64,000 nt of DNA, from assembly GCF_022376445.1 (NCBI RefSeq), contig NW_025954961.1:930001-994000 (forward strand), given 5' to 3'. Positions 12,287 to 21,838 of this stretch are shown here, one piece after another (positions within the stretch are counted from its first letter, which is position 1; every line of letters begins with the position of its first letter). The notes beneath the pieces were generated by a model, which made no database searches, was not told the DNA's origin, and saw only the letters and a list, made by a program, of their open reading frames with translations. This DNA comes from Fomitopsis serialis (lineage: Eukaryota > Basidiomycota > Agaricomycetes > Polyporales > Fomitopsidaceae). The translations under genes were made by a program, and so were the position numbers.

Positions 12287-13305
12287 TCACTCGTTCGTGT
12301 AGTGCCGGGCGAACAAATCGTTCTGAATCCAAATGACCTATGCCACAGGGAACAAGTCAGCTGTGTCCGCCGATATACCACACAGTGCGTAAAGCACCCT
12401 CACCTTGTTGATTGCCGAGACAGCATCTATCTTCGTCTGCATACTTGCTGTCTCCTCCGGTAGACGCAGAATGGCGGTCTGCAGGACGTTTTGCACCACA
12501 CTGAGAAGTAATGCACAGTCACGATCTAACCGAGGATCAGAATTTCCGCAGGGGCAGCATCGACGTCACAAACGCACAGGGAACATTCAAGGGTGCAATG
12601 CCCAGTGCTCTTTGGTGTTTGAAAGGTGAGACACCGGTATGCATAATGCCGACCTTGTCCATGTACGCCCAAGTCTTGCCTTTCGAGTAGTCGGCCGTCA
12701 AAACCCTCCGAGCCCACGCTTTCATGAAGACCTGATAGTGGGCGGGTTCAGTGCGACGCTCATATAGGAGTGAACCACACCGACCTTTCGGAAGACAATC
12801 TGTGCGCTATCCAGTGTCAGGTCCTCCAGCTTCTCAGGCAGAGGTCCGTCGAATCCCTACACGTCGGGGAAGCTCAGCGCCGCAGTCGTTCAATATTCAG
12901 GAAGGTACGTACGTGATTCCGCGTCATGAAGACCTTCTTGGTGATGTCGAACTCGAACAGCTTCGAGTAGAGCTCGTCCACCATGCTTGGTATGGCCGCA
13001 TTTACGTGCGGCGCAATTGATGTAATGATGTCCGAATCGCGCGACGTGAAATTGACGAAATCGGTGAGGTATGCGACGCGATCGTCTAGCGAGTTCTTCA
13101 GCAACACCGGATCGATCTCCTGCACAAACACAGGGCAGCTGCTCGAAGACGAGGCCGACCGGAGCAGTGTCGAAGACGAGTCCGTTGCAGACGTGGTGGT
13201 CCTGTCAGAGGTGTCGTCAAACGATGGACGTTCAACTCTATCGCCATATTGAGCAAAAGGACAGGTTGTGTCTTGGGAGTATGAGTCGAGGTCGAACGTG
13301 GACAT
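12287..13305 (-). CDS. Protoglobin (globin-sensor) domain protein
   Basis: A single-domain protoglobin-type haem protein, related to the sensor domain of bacterial and archaeal globin-coupled sensors. The first exon has a polar, Ser-rich head, then DPVLLKNSLDDRVAYLTDFV, then PHVNAAIPSMVDELYSKLFE and FDITKKVFMTRNH. Next come GFDGPLPEKLEDLTLDSAQI, FMKAWARRVLTADYSKGKTW and MDKVGIMHTG, the segment where the family's proximal His lies (the His of IMHTG is the best candidate). The last exons carry QNVLQTAILRLPEETASMQT and VIWIQNDLFARHYTNE before the stop. Introns are short and frames join. No output domain (kinase, cyclase, methyl-acceptor) is attached, so it may bind O2, NO or CO without built-in signalling. 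The ligand and role are unknown. Confidence 0.82.
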
Positions 13306-14620
13306 GATGCAGAACCGCCACGAATACGGAAGATGGTTGAAATTGACTGAAGCAGGGATGACGGTCTCGACGACGTCTATGAGGGCTTATATGTGACCAT
13401 GGACATCCGCCCGGGACATACAGGACACTTTGCCAATTGCTCATCGCGGTTCGACCTCGTTACTGGTCGAGAAGCGGCATTAGAGATATGGGTCGACCCA
13501 GCCAAGGCGAGGCGGGTGTCATGGTTCGAGGCCGTCGGTGGTTGCCTCTTCTGGGTGGACATGAGCTCCAGAGGGTGGCAGCGATGGTAACGCCGACGTT
13601 GGTGAGGGCGCGGAGACGAACGAGCCTTACCTCGACCCCGCACTCGGCCCTCGGCCAGCCACCGGCGCGCCACCATAGCAAGCAGGTGATCGTGGAACTC
13701 GTCGCCGGGACATGCCGGGTGGCATTGACGGAGCCAGGGCTGCGTCCGCTGCGCCGCCTGGACGACCAGTGCACTCGTATACTACTTGCACCTTACTGCA
13801 TCATACTGTCTTGGCATACCCACTTTACCTCGAACGAGGTGTGCTCTTCTATTGCCTTGAGATCAACCCCCTTCTGTCCTTCGCAATGGAGTCGTCGGCC
13901 ATTGACAGCACTCAAGATCGGCCGCAACTTGGGGAAGGGTCGTCACTTCAAAACATGGTGTACCAGGGGCTGCGCGAAGTTCATAGCCGTAATACGCGTC
14001 CCCCGCTTAAGCTCCAAGACATACCTTTACCGAAATATGGTACTCCACATATGCCTCGTATGCGGGGCAGTTCTAAACACAGCCTTCGTCCGCAGAAGGG
14101 AAATCTCAGAGTCAAGTGAGGGTCCTCACGTCGTTCTCATGAACATGGTACGTAGTCGTTCTCGGGCGTTCCGTGAGCACCCCACTGAATTGCAGGGCAT
14201 ATGCGACGTCGGTCTGAAGATAGTACTGCTGGATGACGTAGTTCTCTGGTCCGGCCTGTACCAACTGCGCACGCGCGCAACAAGTCGCCCCGTCGCAGCA
14301 GAGCTCCTGTGGTCACTGGAGAGCTGAGGCGCAATCTCGGAGGCTCTGCGCTGCACGCTGTGGCATGGGGGGCGGATAGATGACTGTAACAGGCGCCGAG
14401 ATAGGGCATCGCGTCGCGCGTCAGTCACGTGTGAGTCCGACTCTGGTCCGTGGAGACGCTGTGTGCACAACAACGGATCCTTTCACCATGAGGCCCGGCC
14501 TACGTTTCTTCATTTCCCCCCACTAGGGCATGCTGATGCCATCCCCGTTCAGTGCGTCCGCCTGCCTATAAGTCTTCGTCAGCCTTCCGTTCCCCCACAA
14601 TCTCCCCTCGTCACATCGGC
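13306..14620. other. Unassigned GC-rich region of about 1.3 kb
   Basis: Divergent space between the protoglobin gene (minus) and the CsbD-like gene (plus). It contains a long plus-strand open frame (13437-14327) and overlapping frames on the other strand. Their products are Arg-, Ser- and Cys-rich without family resemblance, which suggests chance openness in GC-rich DNA. A short frame at 13393-13590 looks a little more protein-like but has no supporting match. Confidence 0.4.
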
Positions 14621-15332
14621 ATGATCGACATTACTTGGGATACGGTGAGTAGAGTCTGCCCTGTCCCTTTGTGCGTTCCCGACTCATCGATCCAATCAGC
14701 CCGAGGCCAGCGGCCACAGCAAGGCATCCACCATCCATGGCTGGGTGACCAAGATGCGTGGCACGCTTGTAGACGACGAACGCATTCGGAAGCGTGGTAT
14801 TCGCGAGATGGAACATGCCCGCCGCATCCGGGAATGGAAGAAAGAGAAGGGTGTCGCAGACCAAGGCAACGGCAACCTCCTCTTCTCTTTCCTCCCGAGT
14901 AAACCTCCGCAGCCCGACAATCAGGTCATGATCGTCCGGCGGCACACGACCGCTGGTGCCCGCCAGACAAGCACGCGCAGTCAACCATCCTCTCGCAGCG
15001 GCTCCCAACGTCGGCGCCACGACAGCCGCCCCCAGCTTGCTCAGAAGGCTTACTCAGCCCCGAACGGTCGTATGCTCAAGGGCCCGACGCACTCGGGGTC
15101 GACTTCCCCGCCGAACGGGCAGCTGGTCAGGGCTGGCACGCAGGTCAAGCGGGACAGCGCATCCGGGCATCGCTCGGACCGTTCCCACCACCATCATCGG
15201 TCACAGAGTACGCGTCAGGCGTCTCTGCCTCTTCCTGGTGGAAGCCATCAGCGACACCACAGTAGACGACAGGCCTCGTCTTCTGGGGCACAGAGTCCTG
15301 TTGGCCGACCCACCAAACGCCATACTCATTAA
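14621..15332 (+). CDS. Small basic protein with a CsbD-like segment
   Basis: A two-exon gene. The first exon encodes MIDITWDT and is followed by a 55-nt intron (14645-14699). The second gives PEASGHSKASTIHGWVTKMR, then GTLVDDERIRKRGIREMEHA and RRIREWKKEKG. This Gly-spaced, charged helix pair resembles the CsbD fold of small bacterial stress proteins, a family also seen in fungi. The remaining two thirds are low-complexity, rich in Ser, Arg, Gln and His (a run of four His near 15190), and probably disordered. The CsbD link is by eye and moderate. The alternative is a lineage-specific basic protein. The gene converges with the next one. Confidence 0.6.
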
Positions 15333-15693
15333 TCCCACTTCCACCCGCCTCACCTTCGGTCTTTCTCGAGACGCCTTTAATGGTATTTATCCACTTCGCC
15401 CCCCGAGACGGCCTTTCCTATTCTTCCTACCCATAGACGATTGTCATGACGTTACGTCTCATTATGTAGCGCAGTTTGCGTTTGTACTGTAGCACGTCGT
15501 CATCGTGTAATGACTCCATGGCCTCCCGTCGTAGGACGGAGGCACTGTTCCAGTCAGCTGCGCGACACGCTGCAAACACACGGCACTCTGGGCAGTCGTG
15601 CATCATGCCCAGTCTGAGTGTAAAGCAAGGTTCCATAGGCGAGTCATGCGATGATATGAATCGCTACTACGATACAGTGGCCAAGACGTGGTG
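15333..15693. other. Short convergent intergenic stretch
   Basis: These 361 bases separate the 3' ends of the plus-strand CsbD-like gene and the minus-strand Lys-rich gene. They would hold both polyadenylation regions. Nothing else is seen. Confidence 0.4.
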
Positions 15694-17000
15694 TCATTCC
15701 GAGCCATCAGAATCACCCTCTTCGACAGGAGCCTGCTCCTCCTGCGCGACCGCTTTCTTCTTTTTCTTCTTTCTCCTCCGCTTCTTCTTCGACGGTGACG
15801 TTGAGTAGCTTCCGCTCCTGCAGAGGCCCGTGCAGGTTTAGAAGAGGGATCTTGGGTGTATCTGCGGCCTTTGTCGGCGATGCCGCAGTGGTAGGGGAGG
15901 TGAAGTGGGAAGCGGTGACTGTCGCGCCTTGGGGCTCGCTAGCCGTTTCAATGGCGGTGACGACACCGGTGCAGCTGCCCGACCAGTTACACTGCGCAAC
16001 ACAGTATACATGAGAATGGTGTTGCTTACGAGATTGTGCACGGTTGTCCGTGTATGAGTTTCGTGGATGCCTAGAAACTTCTGGGATGGCAGTGTTTAGG
16101 TTACTGGCTAACGCGGTAGGCTGCTCGGATGGCTGCGCAGTCTGGGGACGTTCGATGACGAGCTGGCTGACGGACTGGCGGTCCTTCTTTTTCTTTTTCT
16201 TCTTCATGGATGTCGGTGTGATAAGCGGACCAGCATCACGTCCGTCCTGACCCTCACGAAGAGGCGTCTCGGGAGGCCCGGATGTTGTTGCTTCTGTGGC
16301 CTTGTCGTCGTTTAGCTTTTGAAAGCCCGGATGCTCATTGAGTGCCTTTGGCGTGTCGGGGACGCGTTTCTTGCCCTTGTCTTCGGCGCGAAGGGGTCTA
16401 CCTTCGCCTTCTTCTTGATAACGCTCGTCCGACTCTCCTCTTCGTCGTCCGAGGGTAGAGTGGCTGCGGGCACATCCTCTTCTCGCGCCCGTTTCTTCCC
16501 CGCAGAGGCAGTGAGTTGCTCTTCAAGCGCGCACTGTCGCGGCTGAGCAGACTCGTCGACTCTGGGACGGCCGCGCCGACGCCTAACCTGTACTATCCGA
16601 AGTCGTAGATAGACATACTTCCCATGAAAGGGCAGACATACCGTGCGGGCCTGCGCATGTACTCTTCCAGCTCTTTCTCTTCATTGCTACGCGCCTTCGA
16701 TGAGGGCAATTTGCCCTCAGTGGGCTTTAACCAGGTCGCGACCAGGTTCTGGGTAAATGCCAGAGACATGTCGACCTGCGCCTGGAGGGTCTCCAAGCCG
16801 ATGTCCTCGTCATCTGCCATCCCATGTATAGCAGGACCAAGGATGTCAAGAATTTGCAGACGTTCCGCCGCAAGGTCAAGTGCAAATTGAGTCTGAGTCG
16901 CCCTGGCAGATAAATCGCTGTAGTAAGTAAAAGGAGCAGGAAAGTAGCAGAATTACCTTGCCGTGTTACATACGGTAAGCGCCAATGATCGAAGCTGGAA
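15694..17000 (-). CDS. Conserved nuclear-type protein, possibly DUF3245-like, frame-broken
   Basis: A conserved fungal protein I cannot name firmly. The N-terminal helical part reads LDLAAERLQILDILGPAIHG and then MSLAFTQNLVATWLKPTEGK, with EKELEEYMRRPARLGVGA across an intron. The Ala-Ser-Trp-Leu-Pro-like block hints at the DUF3245 family, a weak guess. The rest is charged: LTASAGKKRAREEDVPAA, a DEEES stretch, KKKAKVDPFAPK, then DKGKKRVPDTPKALNEHPGF. The end is a Lys/Arg block (KKKRRRKKKKKKAV) and EEGDSDGSE, which look like nuclear-localisation and acidic tails. Three reading frames are needed: apparent single-base losses lie near 16521 and 16381. The 5' exon and the exon joins near 15800-16030 are uncertain. 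The 5' end lies only about 100 bp from the divergent Gemin2 gene. Confidence 0.55.
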
Positions 17001-17111
17001 CAGACGCCCATACGCGAGTTCCACGACTTGCGAAAGGGTCGAGCTTGCTTTATAACCCTTCTCCTTGCTGTGGTCCCAGTCAGCGTGAGCGACCGTTCTA
17101 CACGCCCCGAT

Positions 17112-18433
17112 ATGAATGTACCATTAGTCCTTCACAAACGGAAATACCAAGAGGTAGACCATTCGGACGATGAAGATGATGGACCGTTTCTCGGGAGGCA
17201 AGTGTTGCCTGTCGCAAATCTCTCGGCCGACTTCAAAGGCAAACCCAAGGATGGGTTGCAGTACTTGTTTACCGTCCGGTGGGCTCTTTCGCTTCTCGCA
17301 TGATCCCTTGCATCTCATGGCTGTAACCAAGGCGAGACGCACGTATGCTCCCGCACATAACGAGAGCGGCGAATCCTTATGAGGTCCGGGAGAGCCACGA
17401 CAGCCCGTAGTCGACGAGATGAACGCAAGTCATCCTCTCTTGCCGTCTGAAGAATGGCGAGAAGTCTTCCTCAGGCGATTCAAGAATTTCCGCAAGGTAC
17501 GTTCATTTGCACCCTGAACCTCGCACGGCTCTGAAGGCCATCATGTTTAGAACGCTGTGCAACCCACACTGTTTGCACCGTTACCTGCCTCACTCGGCAT
17601 TATGCCGAGAATAAGGGAGAGAGACCATTGGTGGGCCTTCTTGACGGGTGTACCTATGTCCGAATGGGACGCTGCCAAAAAGCCAAAGCCGTACCAGAAA
17701 CCCTGGCGAGGTCAATATCATGGCTATGGTGCCGATGCGTTGCCCATCCCCAACGCGGAAGGGTCTTCGCAAATCCTCAGTTATTCTCTCGAGGACGGCC
17801 GAGTGTTCTCCACCTCCAATAGCGAGATGTGGAGGGTTACGACCGATGGCGTTGAGCTCACTAGTGCGATGAACGCTACTGCGTCGCTCCCCACACCTTC
17901 TGGCACGCCTGCACCACCCGATCGCCCAGAAGATACTTCTGACCAGAACGCTCCTGCGAGTATTTATCCGGAGCCGACCCCGAAGCACATGCAACTCTTG
18001 TTCCACGTACGTCATTCTCAGACTTGTTTCTATCAAGTTGCTAACGCATGTGTAGGGGGACGCTCTACATCTCCTGATGTATTTCACGCATTGGATCATT
18101 CTGCACCTCGAGAGAGGCTCAGCACCCTCACCCCATGTCCTTACCGACACCCATTCTCGCTGGATATTCGCCCTCCTCTCTCGCGTGCGCGATGATGTCT
18201 CAGCGGATGAGATGAGCACCTTGCGGAGCCTTGCGCGCGCCTGCATGTCCCTTATCGAGGAGAGGAAACGGGCGACGTCGAACGTTGCAAGCTCTTCGCA
18301 AGGCAAGGCCGTCGGGTTGTTTCCCATGAATGAATCTGGCTGTTGGATGATCATCACTCTCGTGATCGGGATTTGGGGCCAGAGAGACTTGTGGCAGGAT
18401 GCGGAGGCGATGCTGCGCAGACTGCCGGCGTGA
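17112..18433 (+). CDS. Gemin2 / SIP1 (Brr1-like) snRNP assembly factor
   Basis: A homologue of Gemin2, the protein that holds the five-membered Sm ring during spliceosomal snRNP assembly with SMN in the cytoplasm. It starts MNVPLVLHKRKYQEVDHSDD, then LPVANLSADFKGKPKDGLQY and LFTVRRDARMLPHIT, the family's N-terminal block (about residues 30-70). The middle has PLLPSEEWREVFLRRFKNFR, then RIRERDHWWAFLTGVP. Later exons give ALHLLMYFTHWIILHLERGS and LTDTHSRWIFALLSRVRDDV, ending GIWGQRDLWQDAEAMLRRLP. A Pro/Ser/Thr-rich insert around 17880-17990 probably loops out. At least three short introns join in frame with no break. The start is the Met just before the acidic patch; no earlier in-frame Met is near. 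Confidence 0.85.
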
Positions 18434-19296
18434 AAGCTACATTGTGCAGGTACCACTGTGTGTATTCCATAGCCTCGTATGAAGTCCTCACATTCGATCA
18501 TGACAGATGAAAGGCGGACAAGCCTTGCAGGACTCAGTAGCACGCTGACATCTGCCAATGGCCAGGCATCCTGGACAATGTTCGTCCCATTTCGAGTGCG
18601 CACCTCAAGCCGATCTCACTCCAAGACCCGCCGTTGTAGACTTCATATCATGTCGAGGTTCGTCCTCGCTCAACGTCAGCCCGGTCGCACTGGACATCTG
18701 TCAATGCAGCTCGATATCGGCCATCGACGCCCTCTACTTGCCCTAGGCTCCTTTCCTTTCGATTGGGCAACCTAAGGTCCGAATAGACTCGTCGGTCTGC
18801 GCGTCCCAGGGACCTCCATGCCCCTGCCGCCCGCCCGCAATGCCGGAAATTGCTTCGCCAAGGCGAGCCTAAGCTTGCCGCCAGGTTGTGCGCCACCGGC
18901 CCTGACAGAGATCGCAGACTCGGAGGGCGCGCGGCCGCAGTGGGACTCGTGTGCCTGAGTCGGTGTCGCTAATTTCTGCGGCATGCTTCGTGCACGAGAG
19001 GGCATTCCGGGGTGAACGACGGCAAGTCGAGCCCGCCGGAGGGAGGGGGAGAGGGAGACGGCGTGAGAAAGACGCTGAATACGGGCAGGAGACGCCGCCC
19101 TGTCACCGGAGGAGCGGTCGAGATTGGACCTGTCAGGCTCAGGCGCCGAGTTCAAAAAGGCGGGCGAACTGTGTTTGCCTCTCAGCTCTGTTCCCCTAAT
19201 TCCCAGCAGAGAAACCGTTCCCTACTTCTCTATCCTACGGTCCTTTAACCCCTTCGCATCCCCTCAGTAACGCTCTCTCAGGAATCGCTACCAGCC
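18434..19296. promoter_or_regulatory. Long upstream region of the GPI-anchored wall protein gene
   Basis: An 863-base stretch after the Gemin2 stop. Its right end (about 19185-19290) is strongly C/T-rich on the sense strand, running up to the ATG at 19297, typical of highly expressed fungal genes. A GC-rich open frame on the minus strand (18772-19155) is rich in Arg, Ala and Pro and looks non-coding. No named element was recognised. Confidence 0.45.
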
Positions 19297-20011
19297 ATGT
19301 TCGCCTTCGCCAGCCTCCTCGCCCTCGCCGCCTCCGCCGCCGCTCTCCAGGTCACCCAGCCTTCGAACAGCAGCGGCTGGACCACCAGTGGCCCGAATAC
19401 TGTCACTTGGTCGTCGGTCTCCACGGACAACTCCAACTTCTCGATTGTCCTCAACAACCAGGTGAATACAGCGCGTCTATATCCGTGTCTAATTTCTTAT
19501 GCGTATTATTTTCTCCAGAACACCTACCCTCAGTACAACGAGGTTCTCGAGGCCCTCATCCAGACCAGCGAGGGAAGCGTTGCCGTGAACCCTCCCAGCG
19601 GTGGCTGGGTGGCAGGCACTGGCTACCGCGTCAACTTCGTCAAGAACTCGCAAGATCTCAGCTCGCTCCTCGCTCAGTCTGATGACTTCACCATCGAGCA
19701 GAGCTCCTCGAGCACCTTCTCCGCGGTTCCTCTACTGCGTCCAGCTCGGCCTCGTCCACTGGTTCCGTGTCAGTCACCGCAACCGGCTCCTCCGCCTCTG
19801 CGGCGTCTGGCTCGTGAGTATCCGGATCTTAGTGTGATGTGTCCATGGTTTAAACGCTCTGCACAGGTCTGCCAGCAACACGGACTCCTCGGCCGGGTCC
19901 TCTGCCTCCTCTGCGAGCGGAAGTTCCTCTTCCACCAACGCTGCGCCCGGTCTCAACGTCCAGACCGGCGTGTACGGTCTCCTCGCCCTCCTGGGCATCG
20001 CGCTCGCCTAA
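19297..20011 (+). CDS. Ser/Thr-rich GPI-anchored cell-surface protein (Kre9/Knh1-like N-domain)
   Basis: A secreted protein of the Ser-Thr-rich GPI-anchored family common in basidiomycetes. A signal peptide (MFAFASLLALAASAAALQVT) is followed by the compact beta domain, with TVTWSSVSTDNSNFSIVLNN, then GWVAGTGYRVNFVKNSQDLS and LLAQSDDFTIEQ. A Ser/Ala-rich stalk follows, then GVYGLLALLGIALA, a hydrophobic end fit for GPI attachment with the likely anchor site just before GLNVQTG. Introns are at about 19462-19518 and 19810-19866. One base appears missing near 19725 (GCGGTTCC where GCGGGTTCC fits). Without it, the Ser-rich stalk and GPI tail are lost and the frame runs on to 20094 with an unlikely sequence. 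It probably acts in the cell wall; the exact role is unknown. Confidence 0.8.
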
Positions 20012-20603
20012 AACGGGGCAGACATTCATGGACTTCACTTTTAGCGTTACTCTCGGGTCTTTTGTTGTGTGACTACAGGACACTCATACAGTAACACGCG
20101 CTCTTATTCGTATAGATTGTAGGTATTATCATTGGGTGTGCCAATATCTAGGACTCGTAAGAGCGCTGTTGTTCCTTACAAGGACACTTTCGTGGTGCAA
20201 TTCGACTGACGACATCTATGTGTACTGGTCAATGTAGGACTGTATTGATTCCACAGATTTCGTATCGCCAGTATGTTCCAGCTGTAAACCTAGATCTCTG
20301 TGCGAGCGAGCGCTGGTGAGAACGCTGCCAGTGTTTCATTTGTACCTCACCAGCAATCTGCCGGTGCGGGAACTGACGAATCTGTCATTTCTTGCTAGGC
20401 AAGGGACGTGTCGCGCGTGTCGTACTCGCAGTCTGGAGTCCAGACGACGTCATGAGAGCCCTGCGATGCAGTATCATACAACGACGCCGATGGCGCGAAC
20501 GGCTGACTAAATGTATCTCATGTAGTCACTGGCAAAGCAGGTCTTTGAATCTTCTTCTCATCGCCCAGCACACCTAGCAGTGCTGCTATCGACCCGCTGC
20601 AGC
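20012..20603. other. Intergenic stretch
   Basis: These 592 bases hold the 3' region of the wall-protein gene (A/T-rich around 20090-20140) and the promoter of the quinolinate phosphoribosyltransferase gene. No gene was seen. Confidence 0.4.
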
Positions 20604-21760
20604 ATGGCCGAGCACAGATACGAGCATCTGCTCCCACCGAGCTGGAAACCTCAAGTGACTGCCTGGCTCGCGGAAGACACGCCCTCCTTTGACTACGGGG
20701 GCTATGTAGTCGGCGAGGATCACCGCGAGGCGTTCCTCTTCGGCAAGGGCAAGCAGACCGCCGTCCTCGCCGGCGCACCGTTCTTCACCGAGGTCTTCGC
20801 GCAGGTGGACTGCCAGTGAGTGTCGCATCTATCATGCCCACCCACCGCCATGACGCTGACGGGCGCGGCCGCCTCAACTGCGAACTCGGACGCGCAGGGT
20901 GGAATGGCACATGCAGGAGGGCGAGACGTTCGAGCCCATCAAGCACGTCGCGACCGTCCGGGGGAAGGCCCGGCACATCCTCCTCGGCGAGCGCGTCGCG
21001 CTGAACATGCTCGCCCGGTGCAGCGGGATCGCCACCAAGTACGCGCCGCCTGTCCCACCCCCATGATCCTCGCTCACACACGCTCGCCCGCTGCGCCGCC
21101 AGGTCGAAGCGTGTGCTCGACCTCGCGCGGGGCTACGGCTACAGGGGCATCATCGCGGGCACGCGCAAGACGACGCCCGGCTTCCGCCTCGTGGAGAAAT
21201 ACGGCATGCTCGTGGGCGGCATCGATCCCCACCGCCATGACCTGTCCAGCATGATCATGCTCAAGGACAATCACATCTGGTCGTCAGGTGTGTGCGCCCC
21301 CATCCGTCTTGATTCGTGCGTGGGCCTGACGGATGGCCGCAGGCTCGATCACGGCGGCCATCCAAGCCGCCCGCAAGGTCGGCGGATTCAGTCTGCTTCT
21401 CGAGGTGGAAGTAGGCTCCGAGGTGGAGGCCGACGAAGCCATCGACGCGGGAGCAGACATCATTATGCTGGACAACATCGAGGGAGACCAGCTGGTGACC
21501 GTCGCGAGGAAGCTGAAAGAAAAGTGGGCTGGAAGCGCAAGTTCTTGTTCGAGAGCAGCGGCAATATCACCGAGGCCAACTTGCAAGAGAGGGCGATCAA
21601 TGGTGCGTGGTTCTGAAACCAACATTGTGAACGGGGTGTTGATAGGACCGCTTTGACAGATATCGACATCCTCAGCACGAGCAGTGTGCACCAGTCAGTG
21701 CAACACATCGACTTCAGTCTCAAGATCCAGATGCCGAAGGGGCGCAGCAGTATAACATGA
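20604..21760 (+). CDS. BNA6: Quinolinate phosphoribosyltransferase (nicotinate-nucleotide pyrophosphorylase, carboxylating)
   Basis: Converts quinolinate and PRPP to nicotinate mononucleotide, CO2 and pyrophosphate, the step that closes de novo NAD synthesis from tryptophan. The spliced protein starts [20 protein letters not shown], has the N-terminal sandwich with [11 protein letters not shown] and [20 protein letters not shown], then the barrel with [40 protein letters not shown] and [27 protein letters not shown] follows, then [19 protein letters not shown]. The Arg-Lys-Thr, His-Arg and Lys-Asp-Asn-His substrate residues are present. It is about 300 residues, normal for the family. Four introns join in frame. 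One base is missing near 21533 between KEKWAG and KRKFLFES. The gene ends 78 bp from the oppositely oriented ACMSD-type gene. Confidence 0.93.
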
Positions 21761-21838
21761 GAAATGTAGAGTACTTGTTTATTCTTCTAGGATATCACAA
21801 TGTAGCAGTAAGCAAGCGCGGGCCCAGTTCTGCGCACT

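Noticed and set aside
13437..14327. A 296-residue open frame on the plus strand.
   Set aside because: GC-rich DNA with open frames on both strands; the product is Arg/Ser/Cys-rich with no domain likeness and no credible splice structure.
16521..16521. A tiny intron to explain the frame change in the Lys-rich gene.
   Set aside because: No GT-AG pair within a usable distance; candidate introns would be 10-26 nt, below the size seen in this window.
18772..19155. A 127-residue open frame on the minus strand upstream of the wall-protein gene.
   Set aside because: Ala/Arg/Pro-rich, lies in the likely promoter, and shows no family resemblance.
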